A stretch of DNA of 64,000 nucleotides, taken from positions 1-64,000 of the forward strand of contig NZ_CP040893.1 of the NCBI RefSeq assembly GCF_006171285.1, written 5' to 3'. Position 1 is the stretch's first letter. Every line of letters starts with the position of its first letter. The notes below the pieces were generated by a model. It saw only the letters and a list, made by a program, of their open reading frames with translations. It was not told the origin of the DNA and did not search any database. Source of the stretch: Leclercia adecarboxylata (GTDB taxonomy: Bacteria > Pseudomonadota > Gammaproteobacteria > Enterobacterales > Enterobacteriaceae). Made by a program: the position numbers and the translations under genes. Shown one piece after another: positions 1 to 9,500 of the stretch.

Positions 1-637
1 TCGCTCGCACAGTGAGCCTGCGCGATTCGGCAATCTCTTTATCGGCCAGGTTGAGCTTGCTTTGCAGCTCCTGCAGGCGCTTGTTCAGGTCTTTTCTTTC
101 GGCGCGCAGGGATGACACGTCTTTTTCCAGCTTCTTGCGCTCGTCATGCATGCGGGTCGGGTTCGCACGCACATAGTTATCGTGGGTCAGCTGCAGTGAT
201 TTATGCGCCAGCGCGGCGGTGACAATCTGATCGGCCATTGAATCAATTTCGCTCTGAAAGCTGATGGCCTTATTTTCCATTTGCAGCTTTTCCATCGCTG
301 CCGCGTTTTCCACCTCCTCAATGCGATCGTCGGCATCCTGGCGAATACGGGCAATCTCACCCTGCAGTGGTGACAACTCGTTAAGCCGCGCCTGGAGTTC
401 CTCAAGCGTGTCGCACAGTGCGTTATGAGTATCAGCGTTTTCGTTCAGGCGGGTGGCAAAATCAATATGGAGTTGTTCGACGGTGCCAATACACATTTCC
501 AGCGCTCGCCGGTCGAGATCGTCACCGCCGATGCGCCGCAGGGTCAGGTTCAGCTGGTTGTAGATGGCCTGGAAAGACATTTCCAGAACTTCGTCAGTGA
601 TGGGGGTATCCAGCTCTGGTTGGGGAATTGCGCTCAT
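1..637 (-). CDS. Coiled-coil phage protein (partial, runs off the window)
   Basis: The minus-strand frame is open from an ATG at 637 to the first base of the window, so the C-terminus is missing. At least 212 residues are present. The first 60 or so look globular; from about residue 75 the sequence is rich in Glu, Lys, Gln, Leu and Arg with heptad spacing, typical of a long coiled coil. A late-type promoter motif lies just upstream at 684-710, so it is probably expressed with the structural or lysis genes. I do not recognise the family. A structural, scaffold or ejected protein is possible but is inference. Confidence 0.75.
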   Translation of the reverse strand, partial: MSAIPQPELDTPITDEVLEMSFQAIYNQLNLTLRRIGGDDLDRRALEMCIGTVEQLHIDFATRLNENADTHNALCDTLEELQARLNELSPLQGEIARIRQDADDRIEEVENAAAMEKLQMENKAISFQSEIDSMADQIVTAALAHKSLQLTHDNYVRANPTRMHDERKKLEKDVSSLRAERKDLNKRLQELQSKLNLADKEIAESRRLTVRA

Positions 638-683
638 AAATAACATTCCTTATTTTCATTTCATTAGATTTACTATGCTTTAG

Positions 684-710
684 GTGATGGATATTAATCT
701 GTAATTCTCC
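684..710 (-). promoter_or_regulatory. Late-type promoter motif
   Basis: The minus strand reads GGAGAATTACAGATTAATAT and continues ATCCAT. It matches the shared AAANYACARAC box, 4-nt gap and TANNNT -10 with one change (AGA for AAA). It sits 47 bp upstream of the coiled-coil gene start. Confidence 0.55.
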
Positions 711-732
711 AATGGTCTATTCTTTTGCGCAC

Positions 733-752
733 AAAAAAGGGGCCTTAGCCCC
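733..752 (-). terminator. Rho-independent terminator
   Basis: On the minus strand GGGG CTAAGG CCCC is followed directly by six T. It lies just past the stop of the 770-1063 gene and before the late promoter of the next operon. Confidence 0.8.
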
Positions 753-769
753 TGTTCTTTCGGTTTATT

Positions 770-1063
770 TCAGTGGGTCAACCAGACCACCAGCCCCAGC
801 ACCAGAAACGGTATCAGGCAGCATGCCGGGCCAATCCAGGAAAAGCGACGTTGACGCGGAGGTGCCCCGTTGGCGTATTCTTCGGCACTCATACAGCCCA
901 TATAACTTACGGCCATCACGATCGTGTTATCGCTTAGATCAAGCTCCATATAAACACCAGCAACATCCCTCGCCGTCACGCGCTGATATGGCGATGTGAT
1001 AATGGCGCTGCGACAGCGCCCACCTTCATCCATGAATGAAATATTGTAATAGTGCTCACGCAT
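770..1063 (-). CDS. Small membrane protein, 97 aa
   Basis: I chose the ATG at 1063 because a GGGAG ribosome site lies 6 bases upstream; a longer frame back to 1156 lacks one. The product has a polar N-terminal part and one strong C-terminal membrane segment of about 20 residues (WIGPACC through LVVWL), ending in a short tail. It overlaps the stop of the 80-aa gene upstream by 8 bp, so the two are probably translationally coupled, and a terminator follows at 733-752. Family not recognised. A membrane-anchored phage accessory protein fits, but no function can be read. Confidence 0.6.
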   Translation of the reverse strand: MREHYYNISFMDEGGRCRSAIITSPYQRVTARDVAGVYMELDLSDNTIVMAVSYMGCMSAEEYANGAPPRQRRFSWIGPACCLIPFLVLGLVVWLTH

Positions 1064-1298
1064 AGAATGGCTCCCAGTCGGTTGCCATTTGATCGTCATA
1101 TCCCGGTTCGTGCGGCGCTTCACCGCCCAGGCCGTCATTGTAGACAAACAGCTCATTACTCACAGGCAGACCATATCGCAGGCAAAGTTCCTCAGCGTCT
1201 TCCGGTGAGGCAAGGGTAACAAAGTCTTGTCTACCGGCGCGGCGAACCGCAAAAACCTGATTAGTGCCTAAAGCTACATACGCAGTGCTAATATCCAT
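1056..1298 (-). CDS. Hypothetical phage protein, 80 aa
   Basis: A short acidic protein with no membrane segment and no motif I recognise. The start ATG at 1298 follows an AAGGGCAGAG purine stretch. The end overlaps the start of the small membrane protein, and the VRR-NUC gene ends 64 bp upstream, so the three probably form one minus-strand unit. The coupling is the main support that this is a real gene. Confidence 0.55.
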   Translation of the reverse strand: MDISTAYVALGTNQVFAVRRAGRQDFVTLASPEDAEELCLRYGLPVSNELFVYNDGLGGEAPHEPGYDDQMATDWEPFYA

Positions 1299-1362
1299 CT
1301 CTGCCCTTTTCCTTCAAATCACCTAAATAACGTCATAATGCCCGACGCGAACGCCGGTAAAC

Positions 1363-1944
1363 TCATGCAGCTACATCAACTTCACGCCAGAAACCATCAT
1401 TTTCATGCGCTGGCATTAACGCGCCAGGGGATAGCTGAGAATACTGAATCATGGCTTCGGTGGCCTCATCCGGCGAGAAGGCCAGAACACAGTAATAGCC
1501 CTGCTCGCTCAGGCGACATAGCCACGTAATCTGTTCTTTGCTGGGTTTTCGTTTGCCGTGTTTCAGTTCGATACGCATTCCGTGATACGCGCCAGCTGGT
1601 AAATCGAGGCTCATATCCGGGTAGCCTTTCTTTTGGCCCTCGGCAGGCATGTCATTGGCCGTTTTTTTGGTGCGGTACCCGCCGTTTGGGGTGGCGTGCA
1701 GCAGGTCGTACATATCCGGGTGCTTGCGCTCCATGAAATCGAACACCTGCACCTGATCGTAATGTTCGTACCGCCCCTTTATCAGCTCCGGCTTTTTGAC
1801 CAGCGCCGCCAGTGCGGCCGCATGAACTGAAACCTTCTTAACAGCGGCCAGGAAATCAACCCCAGACGCGCCGGAGGACCTTTTACCCGTCCTCCGGCCC
1901 TGCCGTTTGGTGTAACTTTCCAGCCACTCACTCGAAAACCGCAT
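1363..1944 (-). CDS. VRR-NUC domain nuclease
   Basis: A 193-aa protein. The ATG at 1944 has a GGGGTG ribosome site; a TTG five codons earlier is less likely. The C-terminal two thirds carry the VRR-NUC form of the PD-(D/E)XK fold: HATPNGG near residue 87, then KKGYPDMSLDLP supplying the catalytic Asp, then RIELKHG supplying the E-x-K pair, followed by KPSKEQITWLCRL and GYYCVLAFSPDEA. Stand-alone VRR-NUC proteins are common in phages and are thought to cut branched DNA or act in recombination or packaging. The N-terminal 60 residues are basic. Its exact substrate here is unknown. Confidence 0.85.
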   Translation of the reverse strand: MRFSSEWLESYTKRQGRRTGKRSSGASGVDFLAAVKKVSVHAAALAALVKKPELIKGRYEHYDQVQVFDFMERKHPDMYDLLHATPNGGYRTKKTANDMPAEGQKKGYPDMSLDLPAGAYHGMRIELKHGKRKPSKEQITWLCRLSEQGYYCVLAFSPDEATEAMIQYSQLSPGALMPAHENDGFWREVDVAA

Positions 1945-2070
1945 GAACACCCCGCGCAAATAATAATTGTAATTCTAACAATACAAATTGAAACACAATT
2001 ATTAAAGAAATAGATAGCATAAATATAAGTTGCTTAACTATTTGCGGGGTGAGTAAAGGTTTCACCCGGA

Positions 2071-2310
2071 TTAACGCCGGGGGGCGGCAGAGGGTCGCCA
2101 TTGATAACTTGCAGAAGCACAAATTTTCTTATGCTGACGGCGGGTTTGCTTTCGAAGTTGCGTATCCGCCTGATGGGAGCGCCACGACTGCTTTATGACA
2201 AATCTTTCATGACTGTCTGGCTCGCGTAAATGCTGAGCGCGAAACTGCTGTACTTTGGCTTCGATCCACTTAGCGCCATCGGGTGAAATTGTAAATTTTG
2301 GACATGTCAT
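2071..2310 (-). CDS. Hypothetical basic protein, 79 aa
   Basis: Reads as a polar, very basic protein rich in Arg, His and Gln with no motif I know. The upstream base context (AAGGCCTAAAA) gives only a weak ribosome site. It is the best frame in the 1945-2452 stretch but could be spurious. The part from 1945 to 2070 is AT-rich and I see no gene in it. Confidence 0.3.
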   Translation of the reverse strand: MTCPKFTISPDGAKWIEAKVQQFRAQHLREPDSHERFVIKQSWRSHQADTQLRKQTRRQHKKICASASYQWRPSAAPRR

Positions 2311-2345
2311 TTTTAGGCCTTTACTGGAAGCTGGGGGGCATACTG

Positions 2346-2370
2346 CCGCCTTACGCAGAACGCAAGGCGG
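2346..2370. repeat. Inverted repeat with 7-bp arms
   Basis: CCGCCTT at 2346-2352 pairs with AAGGCGG at 2364-2370, with two further G-C pairs inside. No T-run follows on either strand, so it is not a standard terminator. The surrounding 2311-2451 stretch holds no convincing gene. Confidence 0.4.
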
Positions 2371-2451
2371 TACCCTATTGTTGATTATTGGAATTGCGTT
2401 TCACGCTGGCACAGATCAATTATTGCACCATCGGAAGGCATTTAATCTCGC

Positions 2452-2475
2452 AAAAAGCCCGGAATACACGGGCTT
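2452..2475 (-). terminator. Rho-independent terminator
   Basis: On the minus strand AAGCCCG and CGGGCTT arms flank a 7-nt loop and are followed by a T-run. It lies 17 bp beyond the stop of the 59-aa membrane protein gene and probably ends the unit that contains it. Confidence 0.75.
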
Positions 2476-2491
2476 GCACAAGGGTTTATGC

Positions 2492-2671
2492 TTAAAGAGT
2501 CGCCAGTTTGTAGACGAGGCTTAATAACCAGACGCTTCCGAAAATGGACAGGGCGAGGGGCAACCAGATACGCAGGACGTTTTCGAATAACTGGAAAGCG
2601 CGGGCATCAGCTTGCTGGTGGTGGGAGTGTTTGACCGGCTGCACAAAATCACGCTGGGCAAATGCTTTCAT
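2492..2671 (-). CDS. Small single-pass membrane protein, 59 aa
   Basis: I chose the ATG at 2671, which has a GGAA site 6-9 bases upstream, over an earlier in-frame codon at 2710 that lacks one. The first 35 residues are polar (His/Gln-rich). Then a hydrophobic span of about 20 residues (LRIWLPLALSIFGSVWLL) gives one membrane helix, with a short tail. The leader folds into two hairpins and may be covered by an antisense RNA at 2686-2757. The size, topology and antisense arrangement recall type I toxin genes, but that is inference; it could equally be a holin-like or unknown phage peptide. Confidence 0.6.
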   Translation of the reverse strand: MKAFAQRDFVQPVKHSHHQQADARAFQLFENVLRIWLPLALSIFGSVWLLSLVYKLATL

Positions 2672-2685
2672 GGTATAGTTCCTTT

Positions 2686-2757
2686 TGTTCAGGCGGGTTT
2701 CGGTCGCCAAACTCTGACCCGCTTTGGATGGGAAGCCCGACTTCGGTCGGGCTTTTT
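2686..2757 (+). ncRNA. Candidate antisense small RNA
   Basis: The plus strand has an extended -10 (TG-G-TATAGT, 2671-2679), then about 70 nt with no protein frame. It folds as GCGGGT...ACCCGC followed by an ideal terminator at 2733-2757. The RNA would be fully complementary to the leader of the 59-aa membrane protein, just upstream of its ribosome site. No clear -35 is seen. Start site and existence are inferred from sequence only. Confidence 0.4.
2733..2757 (+). terminator. Rho-independent terminator with UUCG loop
   Basis: AAGCCCGAC, loop TTCG, GTCGGGCTT, then a T-run: a 9-bp stem closed by a very stable tetraloop. It reads on the plus strand, although no plus-strand protein gene lies upstream of it. 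Confidence 0.8.
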
Positions 2758-2832
2758 CTTAATGCATATCAAATCTAAGGCTTTTGCCAATTATGCACAA
2801 GTTTAATTTCCATTTATTTTTGTGCCTTCTAT

Positions 2833-3087
2833 TTATCCGGTCTTGCGAACCAGCTCCTCGCGCGCCTTAGCCAGAAGCACGCCCCACTCGTGCCTGTCAA
2901 GTTCGCGCACAAGCCTCACCCTCTCGCCAGTTGCAGGGTTAATTATCCAGCACCACTCTTCCGGTTTATCATTCAGATGCAGCGAAAACACCGCCTGCGA
3001 GCGCTTATATCGCAGCTCGCAGCCATGCGCCTGCGCCAGCTCAGCCAGCTCACTTAAGTTGTAAAATTTTCTCGGGCGGTTGTTCAT
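2833..3087 (-). CDS. Hypothetical phage protein, 84 aa
   Basis: An Arg/Glu/Leu-rich soluble protein with a good ribosome site (AGAGGCC) before the ATG at 3087. It lies 9 bp after the stop of the 144-aa gene and so probably belongs to the darB operon. I see a short beta-strand-rich middle (AVFSLHLND, EEWCWIINP) and a helical C-terminus, but no motif I can name. Possible roles are limited to what its operon suggests: antirestriction or a capsid-associated function. Confidence 0.6.
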   Translation of the reverse strand: MNNRPRKFYNLSELAELAQAHGCELRYKRSQAVFSLHLNDKPEEWCWIINPATGERVRLVRELDRHEWGVLLAKAREELVRKTG

Positions 3088-3096
3088 AGCGGCCTC

Positions 3097-3531
3097 TTAT
3101 TTAAGTTTGTATTTCTCCACTGACTCATCGTAGCTCACGTAGTGATACGGCTCCGTATCGTCAGCGGACGGCATTACGCTGAGCAGATGATCAGCACTGA
3201 ACATATTACCAGTATCCGCAACTTCATCAGCATAAAGATGTGCTGCAACCAGCGTTAATGCTGGACGGCGCATGCTATAAATCTCGGCCACGTCGCTGTC
3301 TACGATCTGCCCCCAGGTAATTATGCCGCGCTCCAGCAGCAAAGTTTTTAGCGCAGGCCACCACGGACCAAACGCCCGGTACGAAAGCGAATTAGCCGTA
3401 AGTCGTTGTTCCAGACCACGCAGGTACGCTTCTACAAAATCGCCCTCCTCCCTTCCATCCAGCGCATGCACGGTAAGGATCTCGTGCAGGTACTCTTCGG
3501 TTGGTAAAACGGTGTCGATTAACGTTGTCAT
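3097..3531 (-). CDS. Protein directly downstream of darB (Ulx candidate)
   Basis: A 144-aa acidic, mainly helical protein with no motif I recognise. It starts 35 bp after the darB stop with no terminator between, so it is almost certainly co-transcribed with darB. In phage P1 a small gene, ulx, sits downstream of darB and its product is part of the capsid-linked antirestriction set; this gene is in the matching place. The identification is by position only, since I cannot align it. Confidence 0.55.
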   Translation of the reverse strand: MTTLIDTVLPTEEYLHEILTVHALDGREEGDFVEAYLRGLEQRLTANSLSYRAFGPWWPALKTLLLERGIITWGQIVDSDVAEIYSMRRPALTLVAAHLYADEVADTGNMFSADHLLSVMPSADDTEPYHYVSYDESVEKYKLK

Positions 3532-3566
3532 AAGTCTTTTCGCCCGGCTTCCCGGGCGCTCCTGTG

Positions 3567-6500
3567 TTAGCTGACCAGTGCCTGAATATCACTGTGAATT
3601 TGTTCAATAGGGAATCGTGACGGCACAATCCACGCGGGCTGGGTAAACTCATTACCGGCCACCGGATCGTCTTCAAAGTTCCAGAATTGCGCACCATATT
3701 TCTCTTTCAGCATGGTACGTACAGCCTTCGCCTTAAGCGTGGCGCGTCCGTTGCTGTCACTCAGCACATGCGCACCACCAGCCGGGAAACTCATTCTGAA
3801 CGTGCGATTCTTCCATTTGCGCTGGCCTGCCAGCTCCTGCTGGTTGGTGCTGGCAACATAGCCGTATTCGCCTGCCGCCGCCTGCTGACCGGCAAAGACT
3901 TTCGCCTCGCTGGCCTTGCGGGCCTCTTCTGCCTCGCGTAGCGCGGCCAGTTCGGTATCTGAGAGATCACCGGCCATCAGACCAAGCCACTCATCAAAGG
4001 ATGCCGCAGCGGGCTTGTAGCCCCCGTTTTTGACCTCTTTCAGCTTATAGCGGCCAGAGTCCAGCAGCTGACGCACCCGGCTTCCTGACGTGAACACGGC
4101 AGCATTCACCATTTGGCGGGGGTATGCGCCCACCAACACACCGGCCATCACCAGCTCGGGAAGGTTGAGCGCCATCAGGTTACGCGACTGCTGCGCACGG
4201 TTCATAAAGCCTGAAATGTCCATGTCATCCAGCTGACGGACTTCCTCCAGTGCCGATCGCCCTTCCAGGCGTTCGCACTGCGCATATAGCTCTTTCGCGG
4301 CACGGCCTACGGCCTCGTTAATCTCGTCAATCTTGACGACAATGCGATCGTCCAGAATGGTGCTGATAAACTGCCGGATCTCCGTTTGATTGCTGAATCG
4401 CTTGCTGTATGTCATCACCTTGCGCACTGACAGGCTGTTTTGCCAGAAGCGCACCGCACTATCCACGCCATTGAAGAAGGCCGAATTCACCTCTTCCGCT
4501 GACGCACCGGCAAGGATCGCGCCGCTGTCCTTCTCGGCTTCCCGGCGTGCGGCTTCGAAGATGTCCAGCGCATCGGCCATAGTTGCCTGTTCGCCGTACC
4601 CTTCCAGCACTTCGCTGTAGTTCTCACCGAATACCGCCGAATACATGGTGCGCACGGAATAAATGCCGCCGTTCACGGAGAATTGATACATGGCGCGCTT
4701 TAACCCTTCATCGTTGCTGTCCGGGTAAACCAGGCGCTCCGGGTTATCACTGCTGAGTCCACCCGCAACGTAAAACATTTCCAGTGTGCCGGCGTCGGAA
4801 TATTGCATCCAGGTATCGCCCTTCACGCGCATGTAATTACCTGCCACGGCGTCGATAAACTCCGCACGGCTGAGCGTGGCCGCTACCTCGGAAGGCCATA
4901 GTCCGGCATTAGCACGTTTTCGCGCGACGGCCTGGCTTTCGGTTACGTCCACCTGATCGCGCACCTTCGACATCAGCACTTCTCTCACGCCGCCGCCTGG
5001 TGTCCTGTAGCTATTCGCGTTAATGGGGGCATACATTACATCCACTTCCACCGCACCCTGATCAGGCATCAGGCGGGTTATTCGACCAACGTAGCGATAA
5101 TCACCATCGATCCAGTAATACGCCCCGGCTTTCAGCAGGGTGCCGGTTGCCGTTTTCACATACTGCGATGGGTTCAGTAGTACATCAGGATCTACGTCAA
5201 TGGTGCCTGCTTTAATGGCGCGCTCCAGATCGCCCCGCGCCCGCTTGACCATCGTTGAGGCGCTTTTCGACCGGCTGAGCACGTTGCGCGCTTTCTTCAC
5301 ATCAGTTTTCAGCTCCACCAGCATTTCAACGGCAGTTTTAAGGGTAGAGCGAGCGAGACGGCGCGGCTCGGCGTGGTAAATATCTGCGCTGCGCTTACCG
5401 TGGGTTGCCATCCAGTCGTTGTACTCGCTTTCCTCCTTGTTCACCTGGGCGCGGTATTCTTCCACCTTCGCTTCGTGTGCTGTGAGTTTCTGCTCGGCAT
5501 TCTCCAGGCGGCTGGCGAGCACCACCGGATCTTCTTTCGCGGCCACGGACGCGCGCAGGTACACATCGAGCGCGGTTTCTGCTTCCTTCTCGGCCCGGAG
5601 GCGTTCAACTTCACGACGTGCGGCCAGCTGAGCATTAATGCGCGCCTGTCGCTCTTCCGGGTTCGCGGCCAGCATCAGATTAATTTCATCTTTCTCATCC
5701 ACGTCACCGTTTTTGTAGGTGGACACGTCTGATGTCATGATCTGATTAATCCAGTCCTTTTTGCGCTGTAGCGTCTGGAGACGGAATTCATCGAACGATC
5801 CCTGGCCGCAATAGTAATGCACATTCACCGAATCCTGGCTGGAACCAACACGCGCCCCGCGCCCGTTACGCTGCGAAATACTCGCTGGCGTCCAGGGGAA
5901 GGTCAAATGGTGAATATCCGTAGTGCCTTTGTGCAAGTTAATGCCAACTTCTGCCTTTTTGTTGCAGATAACAATCGGGGTCCGGCCTTCGTTGTAGTCG
6001 GCGGCGATCCCTTCCATGCCGGAGAGCGACACGTCATTGAGCGCAGACTGATAATCTTCATATCGCGCCAGGTCGGCGTAATATTTTTCCCAGATACCCT
6101 CCTTGTAATTGCCGTCGGCGCGCTCGGCAGGCTCAACCGGCTTTTTAACCTTCTTGAGTTTCGGCCCGGTTGCCTTGCTGACAGTCGTGGCGTTAATGAT
6201 CCCTATCTGGCCCTCATCCAGTCCCAGCGCGCTGGCAATGATGCGGCGCAGCTTGTTGTGCTGCGTCTTTTCGTCCATGAAGATGATCTGCTTGCCGTTC
6301 TGCATCCCGGCTTTCAGGTTCTCAATCATGGCCGCATATTTTGGCGGGATAGGGTGCGTAACGGTTTTCATACTGATACCGGCAGCGGCGATCGCTTTCA
6401 TCACCTCGGCTTCCAGTTCCACGCTGACCATCAGCTCTGTGGCGTCAGCTTTTTCGGTCACGGTCGTTGCTACTACCTTACTGGTGCGCGTATCCACCAG

Positions 6501-9500
6501 CCCGGCCTCGTTCTCTTCCATCTCGTCGTCATCATCGGCTTCTTTGCCGCCCGCGTGGGCAGGCAGACTGGCCGCAATGGCTTTGACCTTTTCCAGATCG
6601 GCAGGCAGGAAACGGAAGGTCAGCGACGAGCGGTACAAATCCGGGTCGATAACCATCTTGTCCATGTCACGGATAACGGAAAAGATAAAGTCATCGTCCT
6701 TGTTCTGCTCGACTGTTACCGTGCCGTCTTCGTTTTTGGTGATGATCGCCTTCTCCCCGATCAGGCTGGCGCGCTTACGCAACGCTTCATACAGTTCTTT
6801 CTGTTCATCGGTCAGCGGAACCTCTACGTTTTTCTCGTTCAGGTCCGGGATCTTGACGCTTTCTTTCACGTCAGCGGCGGTCTTTAACGTGGTCCAGCGA
6901 TGGAAGATACCGCGCAAACCGTCCAGGTTTTTAAAGCCCACCAGCCCCTGTTTATCCATCAGTTCGCCGGATATCTTCTGCACAACCACGTTTGCCGTTT
7001 CGCCGAACACACGTACAAAGTCATCCGGCGTCAGGATACCCATTGCCTTCCAGTCTTCGACCGGCACGACGTGGCTCAACATGTTGAAGGCATCGAGCGG
7101 CGAGTTAACGAGCGGGGTGGCTGTCAGCAGCGTGACACCGCGTCCGTTGTATTTCTTCATCAGCCAGGCTGACTTGACCGACATATCACGCGCGATTTGC
7201 GATACAGCCGGATTCGGCAGGTATGCCAGCTGAGCGGTTTCACGGCCAGCAGAAAGCGAGTTCCTGTAGTTGTGTCCTTCATCGGCGATCACGTTGTCAA
7301 AGTTCATATCCTCAAAGTACGGCACCTGCTGTTTCTTTTCGGTGCCGGTGTCTGCGGCCTTGTCTTTAAGTTTGTTCTTCGCCAGCTCTGCGCGGTGCGT
7401 CGATTTCATCAGGTCCGTTCGGCCCATATCGACGGCGTTATACAGCGCCTGCGCGGAGTTCTCTTCAATCGTTTCCGGGCGCATCGGGATCATGCCGAAT
7501 TGCTCTTTTGTCATGATGACTGAGCGATAATTCGACGCAGGGATACGATTCAGACGCTCCAGAATGGTGGCGGCATCGGCATCCTTGAGGACGTTACGCA
7601 TGACCGGGTTGCCGTCGCTATCCGTAACCGGTTCGTTGTTCTCGTTGCGTACCTGCGATTGCTGAATGCCGTTATCGCCCATCACTTCATCCAGACCGAT
7701 AAACAGCATCTGACTGAATGCCGCATCACTGTAGAAGTCGCGCGCTTCGTGATACCAGTTCTGATAAACGGCCTTCGGTACGACAATGGCGGTGCGTTTT
7801 GAGCGGCCATGCTGGAAGTTAAACGCCTCCAGCGCCAGGGCCGTTGTGGTTTTACCCAAACCCGTCCCAAATCCCATGATGCCGCGCCCGTCCTCTGAGA
7901 GACGGCGAACCTCGGAGTTTTGGTAGCTCAGCGGAATACGCTTGCCTGAGATGCCTTCGAGGCTCAGGGATTCGCTGGAGTGCTCGAACGGGACGTAGTT
8001 GTTAAACGCATCGTTATAATCATTCTCAACGCCAGTAACGTCCGGGTGCGATTTCAGCCAGTCGTTGAAAGAGGCTTCCAGCTTGCCGATGCGATCAAGA
8101 TACTGGGCAGCATTCACCCCGCGCGGTTTGACGCCGTTAAGGTAGTTTTCCAGCTGGTTTAAAAAGCCGTCGCTATTGCTGGCCTGCTTAAACTCTGTGA
8201 CACCCTTGCTGGTAACGGTACGCAGCTTATAGCCACTGAAAACGCCATCCTTGCCCGCGTAATCATCCGGGGAGACAAGGAAACCGTCTTCCACCTGAAT
8301 ATCCTGGGTGTATTTGAAAGCGTCATAGCCCTGCTCGGCGAGAAACTCCTTAATCAGACGGCGATCCAGCCAGCGGGCGTTCAGGTTTACCGTGATTTTA
8401 TCGATCGGGACTGGGTTACGCTTCTCGTCTATCAGCATCATCTGGCGTACCAGATTTTGCTTTTGCGGCCCGTCCTGCAGTCCGGCTATCTGCGCGGCCA
8501 GCCTGGTCATTTTTCCGCGCACGTTGCCGCTGGTGGCGCGCGACATCGGCAGAATGTTGCCGTAGCCATCGAGCGCGATTTCTGGGAAGTTCGCCAGGTA
8601 GTCCAGCAGCGCGTCATCTGACGACGGCAGCTGCGCGGTGCAGTAGTCACGGAATTGTTCAAGCGACACCGGCACCAGGTCAATCTGGCTGAAAAGGTGT
8701 GCCACAACCTGCTCAGGGTTGCCGGTATCGACCGGAGAAACAGACTCGGTATTAAGGCGACCGGTCAACAAATCAGAGAGCTTACTGTCGCGGGTAACGT
8801 TGCCCTGGAAGGTCAGCCAGCCTTTAGCCGCGGGATCGGAAAGTCCGGCCAGGCGCAGGCCGTTTGGTGAGCCATAGACCGCAATTTCCTGTTCAACCAT
8901 GCGCGCGGCGTCGGCCAGCAGCGGGCCAGCATCACTGCCCTGGGCGATCAGGTCCTGGGCGTCGTTTATGGTGAGGCCAATCAGCGCCCCACGCAGCGCG
9001 CGTTCGCGCTGGGATGGTTTCTGCTGCAGGGCAAACTTCATTACGGTGTGCTGGCGATCGGTTAACAGCGCCGGGTATATCTCCGAAACTGCCTTGAGCT
9101 GGCTGGTGCTGAGCGATAGCAGACCATGCAGTGAGCGGCATTTAGTCTGGAGATCGCCGAAGGTCTGCGCGCCGAAGCGTTCTGCGTCAATGCCGCTGCG
9201 GTCAGTCGTACTGTCACGGACCCACGTTTCCCCGTCATAAACGTGCCAGATACCGCCCACCAGCCGCTTATCACCTTCATTCGCGCCTTTGTAAGCGTCC
9301 TGGTTTACGTCCAGCATTTCCCAGGCGATACGACTGTCAAACCGGCGCGATAACGCCTGTTTCATGCCTTCATTGGTTACGCGGCCGTCTTTTTTGACCG
9401 TCAGAATGTTGTTGAAGCTGGATCGCTCTGTTTCGCCGTGGACAAACCGCTTGCCCTCAGTCGCAAACCATTTGCCCTTGAGGAACGTCGGCCAGAGTAC

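Noticed and set aside
1928..2122. Minus-strand 64-codon hydrophobic frame
   Set aside because: It overlaps two better frames and comes from AT-rich non-coding sequence.
5817..7233. Long plus-strand frames of 356 and 374 codons opposite darB
   Set aside because: They are mirrors of the helicase part of darB, with no ribosome site or recognisable family, and darB has full motif support.
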